Shown piece after piece: positions 34,983 through 42,524 of a DNA stretch of 64,000 bases. Under the pieces are notes generated by a model. It searched no databases, was not told where the DNA came from, and saw only the letters and a list, made by a program, of their open reading frames with translations. Within the stretch, counting starts at the first letter, position 1, and each line of letters opens with the position of its first letter. The position numbers were made by a program, and so were the translations under genes. Origin of the DNA: JBBRZM01 sp963813635 (GTDB taxonomy: Bacteria; Actinomycetota; Acidimicrobiia; IMCC26256; JBBRZM01); assembly GCA_963813635.1 (NCBI GenBank), contig CAWEZO010000011.1, positions 62,001 through 126,000 of the forward strand. The letters are read 5' to 3'.

Positions 34983-35498
34983 TCACCCCACGGGGTCGCG
35001 GACCTTCTTCATCAGCTCGCGCACCACGTCGACCGCGACCTTCACCCTGTCGAGCTGGTCCGCCACGTCATTGGCCAGGCCGGCGACGCCGCAGTTGCGG
35101 AGCATGTCGGGGAGGTGGTGCTCGACGCACGCGAGCGAGAAGTCGATGGGGTCGCCGACGGCCAGCTCGTCGATACGCACAACGACGTTCGCACCGGCCG
35201 CCTGCTCGATGTAGTGGTAATGCGGCTCGTTCTCGAAGCAGTCGAAGCGCAGGTGCTCGAGACCATCGGCGGTGCCGCACACGTGGAGCGTGGCGCCGAA
35301 GTCGTCGAAGCGGATCTCGGACTCGACAGCGCCGTGGTAGGCGTCGTCGAGGATCTCGTTCGTCAGCTGGCGGGACTCCACTACGAGCTGAACGGGCCCC
35401 GCGTCGACTGGTACGCAGTGCTCGGTGACCATCGGGATGGGGAGCCGTTCGTAGCGATTGCCGCGGCGATACGGAGATTCCTGACGATCGATCGCCAT
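34983..35498 (-). CDS. Unrecognised 171-residue protein
   Basis: MAIDRQESPYRRGNRYERLP starts after a good ribosome site (GAGGAG, six bases before). The protein reads as a beta-rich domain (VPVDAGPVQLVVESRQLTNEI, LHVCGTADGLEHLRFDCFEN, HYHYIEQAAGANVVVRIDE) followed by a helical tail (ACVEHHLPDMLRNCGVAGLANDVADQLDRVKVAVDVVRELMKK in parts). No signal peptide or membrane segment is seen. The HYHY cluster could bind metal. It lies between recombinase debris and the P450 and probably belongs to the same catabolic set. I do not assign a function. Confidence 0.7.
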   Translation of the reverse strand: MAIDRQESPYRRGNRYERLPIPMVTEHCVPVDAGPVQLVVESRQLTNEILDDAYHGAVESEIRFDDFGATLHVCGTADGLEHLRFDCFENEPHYHYIEQAAGANVVVRIDELAVGDPIDFSLACVEHHLPDMLRNCGVAGLANDVADQLDRVKVAVDVVRELMKKVRDPVG

Positions 35499-35637
35499 CG
35501 TTCAGCTCCTCTGCATGGACGGACAGCCGCGAACCGTAGTGGTCGGTATGGCGAAGCGCGACAGCTCGCGTTACCGGTCGACCAAGAGCTGCGACACGGC
35601 TCCGCACGCGAGCGGACCGACGAGGCTCCCGGCGTGA

Positions 35638-35780
35638 CTATCGAGTTTGCCCGCCCGAGAGCAGTGGCGTGACCCCCGCGCCCTCGGGCCACCAGCCGTC
35701 GAGGAACTGGCTCGTGAGCAGCACGTACCGCGCGCCTGGGGCTCGACGAGGTCGGCGATGCGATGTGTGTCGTCACTCAT
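35638..35780 (-). CDS. Possible small protein coupled to the P450, frame interrupted
   Basis: An ATG at 35780 overlaps the P450 stop by eight bases and reads MSDDTHRIADLVEPQAR. One frame over, without another start, follows YVLLTSQFLDGWWPEGAG, then VTPLLSGGQTR and a stop at 35638. Joined it would be about 46 residues. The break is in a GCGCGCGG context like the core-gene shifts. The 143-base span is not a multiple of three, as expected for a single indel. Family unknown. Confidence 0.4.
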
Positions 35781-37068
35781 CGGCGACGCGCGGTTCGAAC
35801 TCGATGTACAGGCGGCTGACACCGCGCAGAATGTATGTGCGCACGTAGTCGTAGCGGCGGGCGCCTGCGGGGCCGTGCTCCTTCTCGGAGATCCTGATGT
35901 TGTCCATCCGGTCGAGCAATCGCTCGACGGTGATGCGTCCCTCGGCGCGCGCGAGCGGGGCGCCGGGGCAGGTGTGGGCGCCGTGGCCGAAGGCGATGTG
36001 TTGGCGCGCGTCGGCGTGCTCGACTTCGAAGTCGGCGGGATGCTCGAAGCGGCCGGGATCGCGGTTCGCGGCTCCGTTGACCACCATGACGGTGGTGCCG
36101 GCCGGGATCTCGACGCCGCCGAGCTCCGTCGTCACGCGGGCCAGCCGGAAGTCGGCTTTCACGGGGCTCTCGAAGCGGAGGCACTCCTCGATGAAGTTCG
36201 GAATCTGCTCACGATGGTCGCGCAGCAGCTGCTGGAGCTGTTCGTCATCGCCGATGCGCTGGAGCGCAGTGCCGAAGAGGCGCACGCTCGTCTCCTGCCC
36301 CGCTGCGAACAGGTTGGCGGCGATGCGCGCGACGTCGATGGCCTCGGGGATCGAGCCGTCAGGGAACGTCGCGGTCGCCATGCCCGTCATCACGTCGTCG
36401 CGCGGGTCGCGACGGCGGGCTTCGATGTACGCGGTGAACTGGTCGTAGAGGAACTCGAGCGGGTTGTCGGCGAGCATGTCGTCCTTGCCGGTGCCGCCGA
36501 GCGACCCGCTGTGCTCACGCCTTCCCGGGCGGAGCCGCGCCCGGAACAGCTCGTGGTCACTTTCGGGAACGCCGAGCAGGTCGGCGACGACGAGCATGGC
36601 AAACGGCTGGCCGAACCCGCGGATGAACTCGCCGTTGCCGTGGTCGATGAACTCGTCGATCTGGCGGTCGGCGAGGCGCCACATGAACTCCTCGTTCTCG
36701 CGTAATCGCTTCGGCGTGATCAGGCGCATGAGCAGCCCGCGGTGCGCGGTGTGCACCGGCGGGTCGAACGTGAGCAGCTGGTCGCTCATCGGCAGCGCGT
36801 CACGGTGCTGCTCGATGAGCGCGTTGACGTCGTCGCCCTCGAGCGGCACGGGGAAACCGGGGAACGGCCCGGTGGGCGAGTTGCACGACGAGAACGTGTC
36901 GGTGTCGTTGTACACCGCGATCGCTTCGTCATACCCGGTCACCATCATCACGCCGTGGTGCCGCTCGCGCTGTACCGGGCACTGCGCACGCAGCCACTCG
37001 AAGTACGGGTACGGATCGGCGACGAGCTCGTAGCCGCGGAAGAAGTCGATCGCGTCGTAATCAGTCAC
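35773..37068 (-). CDS. Cytochrome P450
   Basis: A 431-residue bacterial class-I-type P450. The oxygen-binding I-helix is ANLFAAGQETSVRLF, the ExxR motif is FIEECLRFESP, and the heme-thiolate loop is FGHGAHTCPGAPLARAEGR (Cys ligand). LGGVEIPAGTTVMVVNGAANRDPGRFEHP is the standard segment before the heme loop. GTG 37068 (VTDYDAIDFFRGYELVADPYPYF) has an AGGAG site and is preferred over far-upstream codons. No ferredoxin gene is adjacent. It is divergent from a truncated acyl-CoA dehydrogenase, with a TACCGGTCGG site between. The substrate is unknown; a hydrophobic molecule processed with the Rieske enzyme is plausible. Confidence 0.92.
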   Translation of the reverse strand: MTDYDAIDFFRGYELVADPYPYFEWLRAQCPVQRERHHGVMMVTGYDEAIAVYNDTDTFSSCNSPTGPFPGFPVPLEGDDVNALIEQHRDALPMSDQLLTFDPPVHTAHRGLLMRLITPKRLRENEEFMWRLADRQIDEFIDHGNGEFIRGFGQPFAMLVVADLLGVPESDHELFRARLRPGRREHSGSLGGTGKDDMLADNPLEFLYDQFTAYIEARRRDPRDDVMTGMATATFPDGSIPEAIDVARIAANLFAAGQETSVRLFGTALQRIGDDEQLQQLLRDHREQIPNFIEECLRFESPVKADFRLARVTTELGGVEIPAGTTVMVVNGAANRDPGRFEHPADFEVEHADARQHIAFGHGAHTCPGAPLARAEGRITVERLLDRMDNIRISEKEHGPAGARRYDYVRTYILRGVSRLYIEFEPRVADE

Positions 37069-37168
37069 AGCACGGCTCCTGCAATCGTGTGCTCGAGGAT
37101 CCTTCGCGCACGGCGCGCACTCCACGGCTGCGAGGCATTGTACCGGTCGGTCCAAATCGGATCCGACC

Positions 37169-37472
37169 GTGGATTTCTCGCTCACCGAGTCCGAACGCGA
37201 TCTTGGTGGGCCTCTGTCGCGAGTTCGCGCAGAGGGAGATCGCCGGGCGTGCCCCCCTGGCGTGGGAGGAGGCGCGGTGCCCGACCGACCGGCTCTGCGA
37301 GATCGGTGCGTTGGGCCTGCTCGGCGTGCTGATCCCCGAGCAGTGGGGCGGCATCGGCATGTCGACGGTCGGCTTCGTCGCCGCGATGGAGCAGATCGGC
37401 CTGGCCGACCAGTCGGTGGCCGCGGCGTGGCAGGCGCACGTGACGATCGGTTCGTTGCCGCTGTACCTCTGA
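37169..37472 (+). pseudogene. Acyl-CoA dehydrogenase N-terminal fragment
   Basis: MDFSLTESERD, then one frame over LVGLCREFAQREIAGRAPLAWEEARCPTDRLCEIGALGLLGVLIPEQWGG (in segments) and GFVAAMEQIGLADQSVAAAWQAHVTIGSLPLYL, is the N-terminal helical domain of an acyl-CoA dehydrogenase. It stops at 37472; the beta and C-terminal domains with the FAD and catalytic Glu sites are gone. The first frame change (GAACGCGATC) may be sequence error, but the truncation is real, since foreign sequence (a Z1-domain remnant) follows. Confidence 0.75.
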
Positions 37473-37572
37473 TTGAGTTGGGGACGACGTTGCCGGGTTG
37501 CTCGCGGCGTCGGTGGGGCTCAGCGGTCGTTACTGGCGAACTGCGTGCCGCCCAGGTCGGGTTGGCTGTCGA

Positions 37573-38053
37573 GCCGACTTGCGGACGGGACGCTGACGGC
37601 GGCCCGCGATCCCGCGATCCGGCAACTTCTCAACGCTTTCGAACGCCGGTCGTACGTGGGGTACACCGGGACGCCGAACGCGAACATCTACATCGCATAC
37701 GACGTTGAGCATCCCGAGTACGGGCGTGACCTGTTTCCTCGACACTTTCATCGCGTACGTCCTCCCGCCGACGAACTACTTCGAACCGAGTCGGCTGTTC
37801 GGCCTCGACGAAGACGATCACACCGCACCCCTGCTCGTCCGACTCGCGCGACGACCACGCCTCGTGGGTGCCGGACAGACATCCGAACGGCTTCCGGCCC
37901 GACCCAATCCCCCGCTCCCTCAGGGGGGCGATCCGAAGCTTCGTGCTCGCCAGGGCCACCCGGCTCGCGCGAGGAGATGTCGCGCAGCACAATTCGATGC
38001 TCGTCCACGTCACTCGGTTCCAAACCGTCCAGGAGATCGTCCGTACCCGGTGA
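37573..38053 (+). pseudogene. Z1-domain (restriction-associated ATPase) remnant
   Basis: Across three frames the plus strand reads LTAARDPAIRQLLNAFERRS, YVGYTGTPNANIYI, then GRDLFPR, FIAYVLPPTNYFEPSRLFGL and ASWVPDRHPNGFRPDPIPRS, LRGAIRSFVLA. This is the core of the Z1 domain (SYVGYTATPFANIFI...GEDLFPRDFIxxLPxPSNYFGxxxxFG), a helicase-like ATPase of MutL/Z1-type restriction systems. There is no start, no C-terminal part and at least two frame changes, so it is a dead fragment. No partner MutL-like ATPase or endonuclease is present. Confidence 0.65.
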
Positions 38054-38233
38054 TGATGCGCTTCACGGCGAGGACAGGCTATTCCGCTTGGCTCTCGAGC
38101 ACTGTCACGACGTTCCCCTACTTGCGCGCGTAGGAGAACGCGCTGGCGAAGACCGGGCGCTTGCCACTTCGCCGCGGCCGAGGAACCCGGGCTCGCGGTC
38201 GAGGACCTGCGGCCTTCTTCCGGCCGTAGCGTG

Positions 38234-38950
38234 TCACGGAGCCACCCGCAGCAGAAGCTCGGCGACCGCCTCCGGCTCGGTGATCATCAGATCGTGACAG
38301 GTGTCGACGTCCCACACCCGGCCGGCGGCGAGCGGCCGCGCCATCCGCGACGTGAGGATCTCGCGAGTCGACGTGCAGCAGATCGCGCTCTGGGGGATCT
38401 GCCAGAGCGCGGCTTCGTTCGTGAGTCGCAGCGGCTGGGTGAAGCACTTCCACGGGTGGGGCGTGAGCCGCGGCGCCATCCACGCGATGTCGTCGGGGTC
38501 GGTGACCCCGTAGTAAGCCCCCATCGGCTCTGTCCCCGGGAAGAGGACGAGCTCGACGCCGTCGACCACCTGCGCGCCGCGATGCGTGGCCTTCATCAAC
38601 GGGCCCACCATGTCGGAGAGCGACTCCCCGTTCGCCGGTATGGCCGCGTCGAGGTAGACGAGATGGCCGATGCGATCGGTGGCGCGGTCGGCGACGCCGG
38701 TGATCACCATGCCCCCGTAGCTGTGGCCGACGAGGACAACGTCGCGCAGGTCCTCGTAGTGCAGCACCGCCAAGATGTCGCGGATATGGAAGTCGAGGTC
38801 GATGTCGGGTCGCAGAAGGTGCGAGCGGTCGCCCACGCCGGTCATCGTCGGCGTGTATACCTCGTGGCCCGCCGCCCGGAGCAGCCGCGCCACACGCTGA
38901 TAGCACCAACCCCCGTGCGCGCCACCGTGCACGAGTACGTACGTCGCCAT
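38234..38950 (-). CDS. Alpha/beta hydrolase (esterase / hydroxynitrile-lyase-like)
   Basis: A 238-residue hydrolase: MATYVLVHGGAHGGWCYQRV (oxyanion loop HGGAHGGW), nucleophile elbow VVLVGHSYGGMVI (Ser), and a C-terminal VDTCHDLMITEPEAVAELL (His). This sequence type matches the plant-esterase / hydroxynitrile-lyase-like branch also found in actinobacterial catabolic clusters. It probably cleaves an ester or C-C bond of a pathway intermediate. No signal peptide, so cytosolic. Eight bases beyond the start lies a carboxymuconolactone-decarboxylase fragment on the same strand. Confidence 0.87.
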   Translation of the reverse strand: MATYVLVHGGAHGGWCYQRVARLLRAAGHEVYTPTMTGVGDRSHLLRPDIDLDFHIRDILAVLHYEDLRDVVLVGHSYGGMVITGVADRATDRIGHLVYLDAAIPANGESLSDMVGPLMKATHRGAQVVDGVELVLFPGTEPMGAYYGVTDPDDIAWMAPRLTPHPWKCFTQPLRLTNEAALWQIPQSAICCTSTREILTSRMARPLAAGRVWDVDTCHDLMITEPEAVAELLLRVAP

Positions 38951-38957
38951 GCTTGCC

Positions 38958-39072
38958 TCAAGCCCCGAGCGCCCAGGCGACGTATACGGCGTCGTGCACG
39001 GCGAGCTCCTGGAGCTCCTCGTAGGTCATCTCGCCGTTCGCGAGGGCAGCGCGCACCGTTCGATCATGTCCG
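38958..39072 (-). pseudogene. Carboxymuconolactone decarboxylase family C-terminal fragment
   Basis: The minus strand encodes RTVRAALANGEMTYEELQEL, AVHDAVYVAWALGA and a stop at 38958. This matches the C-terminus of carboxymuconolactone-decarboxylase family proteins (VRAALxNGxTxEEIxEVxxHxAVYxGWP). The catalytic Cys-containing first half is missing: the frame runs into the divergent VOC gene start. It implies that a CMD gene once stood upstream of the hydrolase and was cut by the insertion or rearrangement that brought the VOC gene. Confidence 0.5.
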
Positions 39073-39093
39073 AGTTTGCGCGAGGATGCACGC

Positions 39094-39540
39094 ATGGTGG
39101 AACGCGTCGTTGTCAACCATCTGGGGCACTGCGTCACCGACCTCCCGCGGTCTCGCCGCTTCTACGAGGAGCTGCTCGGCTTCGAGTTCTGGCGTCAGCT
39201 CACGCCACCCCAAGAGGAGTCGGCGAAGCTGCTCGGGCTCGGCGAGCCACTGGGCAGCACCATTTGCTACCTGCGGCGCGAGGGGTTCGTGCTCGAGTTG
39301 ATCCACTACTCCGAACCGTCTCATCGACGTGCACCGGCGCGCCGAGCAATGGACGAACCGGGCCTCACGCATCTCTCGCTGTCGTGCGATGTTGCCGATG
39401 TGTGCGCGCGCGTGGCGGACTACGGCGGCGAGGTACTGACCGAAACCGACATCGGGGTCGCGATCTTCATCCGCGATCCGGATGGTCAGCTGATCGAGCT
39501 GCTTCCGCTCGAGTACGCGGAGCGCGTCGCGAAGCTGTAG
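39094..39540 (+). CDS. VOC (glyoxalase/dioxygenase) family protein
   Basis: A 148-residue VOC protein from ATG 39094: VVVNHLGHCVTDLPRSRRFYEELLGFEFW (first-strand His), VLELIHYSEPSHRRAPARR, GLTHLSLSCDVADVCARVADYGGE (His) and VAIFIRDPDGQLIELLPLEYAERV (Glu). All three metal ligands expected of the fold are present, unlike the VOC protein at 33211. This suggests a metal-dependent lyase, isomerase or ring-cleaving dioxygenase role in the island pathway. Confidence 0.85.
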   Translation: MVERVVVNHLGHCVTDLPRSRRFYEELLGFEFWRQLTPPQEESAKLLGLGEPLGSTICYLRREGFVLELIHYSEPSHRRAPARRAMDEPGLTHLSLSCDVADVCARVADYGGEVLTETDIGVAIFIRDPDGQLIELLPLEYAERVAKL

Positions 39541-39551
39541 CACGGGCACGC

Positions 39552-39737
39552 CTACAAGTCCCAGAGGCGCTCGCGTCCGTGCGCGACGAAGGCGTCATGC
39601 AGGGCCTGTTCGTCGTCGGGGGTGAACGGCCGGTAGACGTCGTCGGCGTGACGTCGCACCCAAACTTCGTCGCCTTCGACGCGATCCGACCGCCACTTCT
39701 GCTGCTGCAGGTGCGTTTGACGATCTTGTTCGACTGG
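39552..39737 (-). other. Unidentified C-terminal gene fragment fused to the transposase remnant
   Basis: Downstream of the truncated transposase the same frame reads QDRQTHLQQQKWRSDRVEGD, EVWVRRHADDVYRPFTPDDE and QALHDAFVAHGRERLWDL to a stop. It does not look like IS481 sequence and is probably the tail of another gene interrupted by the element. The family is not recognised. Confidence 0.4.
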
Positions 39738-40195
39738 GCTGCCGTCCGCGAGGGTCCAGTGCGTCATGTCGGATTGCCAGCACTCGTTCGGCAACGCCGC
39801 CTCGAAGCGGATGAACGACGAGTTGGGTCGCTTCTGGGGCTGAGGCACGACACAACCGCGGCGGCGAAGCACCCGCACGATCGAGCTCACCGATGGTGCC
39901 GTGTCGTGACGGCTCAAGATGAACCTGGATCGTCACCAAGCCCGCGTCGAGACCTTCTTCGGTCAGCTGTTTACGCAACCGCACCATCTCTTCTTCGAAC
40001 GCGCAGCGCAACGCGTTCGGCGACGTCTTCAGGCGCCGAACGCGCAACAAGTCCCGCTGCGCCGAACTCGCGGTAGCGGGCCAAGAGCCGGTAGATCCAG
40101 CTCGGGTGCACCCCATGAGTCGCTGCCAATTCAGCGACCCTCCGGCCCTCCCGCAGATGCGCCTCGACTAGATACCGGTTCTTGTCCGTCGGCAA
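39737..40195 (-). mobile_element. IS481-type insertion sequence remnant with broken transposase
   Basis: The transposase starts MPTDKNRYLVEAHLREGRRV with a helix-turn-helix (VAELAATHGVHPSWIYRLLARYREFGAAGL). After a frameshift SPNALRCAFEEEMVRLRKQLTEEGLDAG follows, and after another TAPSVSSIVRVLRRRG, then ALPNECWQSDMTHWTLADGS with the first catalytic Asp. The rest of the DDE domain is lost at about 39737. Upstream, TGTCAAGACATCGGCGACA (minus strand, 40226-40208) is probably the terminal region of the element. It lies at the right end of the island beside the putative attachment site. Confidence 0.75.
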
Positions 40196-40250
40196 CCCCC
40201 CACTCGGTGTCGCCGATGTCTTGACACATCACTCGCTGATGTCGCTGAAC

Positions 40251-40272
40251 TCAGATACCGCTCCCTCCGCCA
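40251..40272 (+). repeat. Putative attR: degenerate copy of the tRNA-Ser(CGA) 3' end
   Basis: 19 of 22 positions match 22898-22919 in direct orientation, with CTCCCTCCGCCA exact. It lies between the IS481 remnant and the metF stop (40312), exactly where accessory content ends. Confidence 0.6.
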
Positions 40273-40311
40273 CGCGCGACCGCAAGGCCAGTTGAGGTGC
40301 CGCGCGGCGAC

Positions 40312-41176
40312 TCAGGCGACGCCTTCGTGCAGACCGAGATTCATGAAGATCTCGCCGCGTCGCGCTCGAACGGTTGAGTGTGTAGAAGTGCAGCCCCGGT
40401 GCACCGCCGTCGAGAAGCGCCTGACACAGCTTCGTAGCTTCGACGATACCGATGGCGCGCACGGCTGCCGGATCGTCTTCGACTGCGTACAGCTTCTCGG
40501 CGAGCCACGCGGGGAACTCGGAGCCTTGGAGCTGTGTCATACGTTTGATCGACCCGATCGCCAGCACCGGCATGATGCCCGGGATGACGGGCTTGTCGAC
40601 GCCGTACGCCTGTAACCCTTCGACGAGGTCGAAGTAGTGCCGCGCATCGAAGAAGAACTGCGTCACCGCGAAATCGGCCTCGCGGAGCTTCTCGGCAGTG
40701 TGCAACCGGTCGGTCTCCTTGCTCAACGACTTGGGGTGAGGCTCCGGATGCGCGGCGACGCCGATACAGAAGTCGCCGATCTCGCGCACGAGGCGCACCA
40801 GCTCGATCGCGTACTTGAGCTCGCCCGGCGGCAGTTCGAGGTCGGCCGGCGGGTCACCACCGAGTGCCAGGATGTTGTCGATACGCGAGTCGCGGTAGCG
40901 GGTCACGATCTCCGCGAGCTCCGCACGCGTGTGCGCCGCGCACGTGAGGTGCGCCATCGGCGTCATCGTCGTCTCGCGAAGGATCTGTACGACGAGCTCA
41001 TGGGTGCGTTCGCGCGTCGAACCGCCGGCTCCGTAGGTGACCGACACGTATGAGGGGCCGAGCGGCTCCAGCTCGCGGAGCGCATCGGCCAGGGCGGCCT
41101 CGGCGCTCTCGTTCTTCGGAGGAAAGAACTCGAACGAAAAGCTCGGTCCGCGCTCGAGTACCTCTGAAATCTTCAT
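40312..41176 (-). CDS. metF: Methylenetetrahydrofolate reductase, C-terminus frameshifted near 40350
   Basis: A TIM-barrel flavoenzyme of about 287 residues supplying 5-methyl-THF for methionine synthesis: MKISEVLERGPSFSFEFFPPKN, SYVSVTYGAGGSTRERT, AHLTCAAHTRAEL, NILALGGDPPAD, IGVAAHPEPHPKS, DFAVTQFFFDARHYFDLVE. After HFYTLNRSSATR the frame runs on as DLHESRSARRRR, but one base fewer gives EIFMNLGLHEGVA and a stop at 40312, the normal family ending. The shift is in a GCGACGCGGCGAG context. The gene is the first core gene right of the island and divergent from an Nramp gene 33 bases away. Confidence 0.93.
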
Positions 41177-41209
41177 CTTGACGTAAAGCGTACGCGACAC
41201 TTTGCTCGC

Positions 41210-42499
41210 TTGGCCGATTCGAAACGAACGCTCCGTCAGCTCCAACACCACAGTCGGCGTCGTACGCTCCGCGGCCACGGCTACTTCAAGCGGCTCGGCC
41301 CCGGTCTCGTCACCGGGGCGGCCGACGACGATCCATCCGGGATCGGCACGTACTCGCAAGTCGGAGCCGCGTACGGGCTCGGGATCGCGTGGGCGGCGCC
41401 CTTCGTCGCGCCAATGGCTGCCGCGGTGCAAGAGGCCGCGGCGCGTCTTGGCCTCGTAACCGGTCGAGGACTCGCCGCGCTCATCCGCACCCGGTTCCCG
41501 CGCTGGGTGTTGTTCGTTGCGGTCGCGCTCGTTGCGATCGCGAACACGTTCAATATCGCCGCAGATATCGCATCGATGGGTGCGGCCGGAAACCTCGTCG
41601 TGCCGATACCGGCGTCGGTGCTCGTCGTCGTGATGACGGCGCTCATGATCGGTCTGGAAGTGTTGCTGCCGTACCACCGGTACGCGCGCGTGCTCCGCTG
41701 GCTCGCGCTCTCGCTCGTCGCGTACATACTCGTGCTCGCGTCGGTGAAGGTCGACTGGGGCGACGTGTTCATTCATACGGTCGTCCCCGAGATCACCGGC
41801 GGCAAGGGTGAGATCGCGGCGCTGATCGCGGTCTTCGGCACCACCGTCTCGCCCTACCTGTTCTTCTGGCAGGCCAGTGAAGAGGTCGAGGAGGAGCTCG
41901 ACCACGACGAAGTGAACGAAGTCGTGAGCGACGACCACATCTGGTCGATGCGCGTCGACGTGATCGGCGGGATGGTGTCGGCCGTCGCCGTCGCGTTCGC
42001 GATCATCGTCGCGGCCGCGGTCACACTGCACCCCGCCGGGATCAGACAGATTCAGACCGCCGATCAAGCGGCCCAGGCGCTCAGGCCGTTCGCCGGCGAC
42101 TTCGCCGGGCTGCTCTTCGCCCTCGGCATCGTCGGCCTCGGACTGCTGTCGGTGCCTGTGCTCGCCGGATCGACGGCGTATGCCGCATCGGAGGCGGTCG
42201 GCTGGCACGAGGGCCTCTCGAAACGGTTCCGCGACGCGTGGCCGTTCTACGCCGTGATCGTGCTGTCGATGCTCGTGGGTCTGGGCATGAACTTCGTCGG
42301 CATCGATCCGATACGCGGCCTTTACTACGCAGCGATCCTCAATGGCGTCAGCGCGCCGCCGCTGATCGTGCTCATGCTGATTCTCAGTCGGTCGCGCGAC
42401 ACGCTTCCCGCTCACCGTTCGGGCCCGCTCTCGACGGTGGTCCTCGGCTTGACGATTCTCGTGAGCATGGCACTGCCGATCGTGTACCTCGTTTCGTGA
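41210..42499 (+). CDS. Nramp-family transporter, divergent metal-site variant
   Basis: A 429-residue protein with about eleven transmembrane helices, starting at a TTG (MADSKRTLRQLQ). The first-helix motif is TGAADDDPSGIGTYSQVGA rather than DPGN, and helix 6 reads FGTTVSPYLFFWQASEEVEEEL rather than the MPHN type. The canonical Asn and Met that select Mn/Fe are therefore replaced. This belongs to a recognised divergent Nramp-like branch whose substrate is not settled from sequence; Mn/Fe specificity should not be assumed. An acidic EEVEEELDHDEVNE loop follows helix 6. Confidence 0.85.
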   Translation: MADSKRTLRQLQHHSRRRTLRGHGYFKRLGPGLVTGAADDDPSGIGTYSQVGAAYGLGIAWAAPFVAPMAAAVQEAAARLGLVTGRGLAALIRTRFPRWVLFVAVALVAIANTFNIAADIASMGAAGNLVVPIPASVLVVVMTALMIGLEVLLPYHRYARVLRWLALSLVAYILVLASVKVDWGDVFIHTVVPEITGGKGEIAALIAVFGTTVSPYLFFWQASEEVEEELDHDEVNEVVSDDHIWSMRVDVIGGMVSAVAVAFAIIVAAAVTLHPAGIRQIQTADQAAQALRPFAGDFAGLLFALGIVGLGLLSVPVLAGSTAYAASEAVGWHEGLSKRFRDAWPFYAVIVLSMLVGLGMNFVGIDPIRGLYYAAILNGVSAPPLIVLMLILSRSRDTLPAHRSGPLSTVVLGLTILVSMALPIVYLVS

Positions 42500-42524
42500 T
42501 CGCCGGGACGGCAAGAATCCAGTC

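Larger units (their letters stand above)
22908..40272. mobile_element. tRNA-Ser(CGA)-anchored genomic island carrying catabolic genes (about 17.4 kb)
   Basis: The segment is bounded by a direct repeat of the tRNA-Ser 3' end. Left of it are tadA and the tRNA; right of it is metF, 40 bases away. Inside are remnants of two tyrosine recombinases, one serine recombinase, an IS481-type transposase and a Z1-domain defence gene. Gene density is lower than in the flanks, several genes are truncated, and most cargo genes encode oxidative catabolism enzymes. All integrase genes are broken, so the element appears fixed. The boundaries are inferred from the repeat and the gene content. Confidence 0.6.

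Noticed and set aside
39971..40195. Short helix-turn-helix frame as an independent transcription regulator
   Set aside because: Continuation in other frames matches IS481-type transposase order, so it is the transposase N-terminus.
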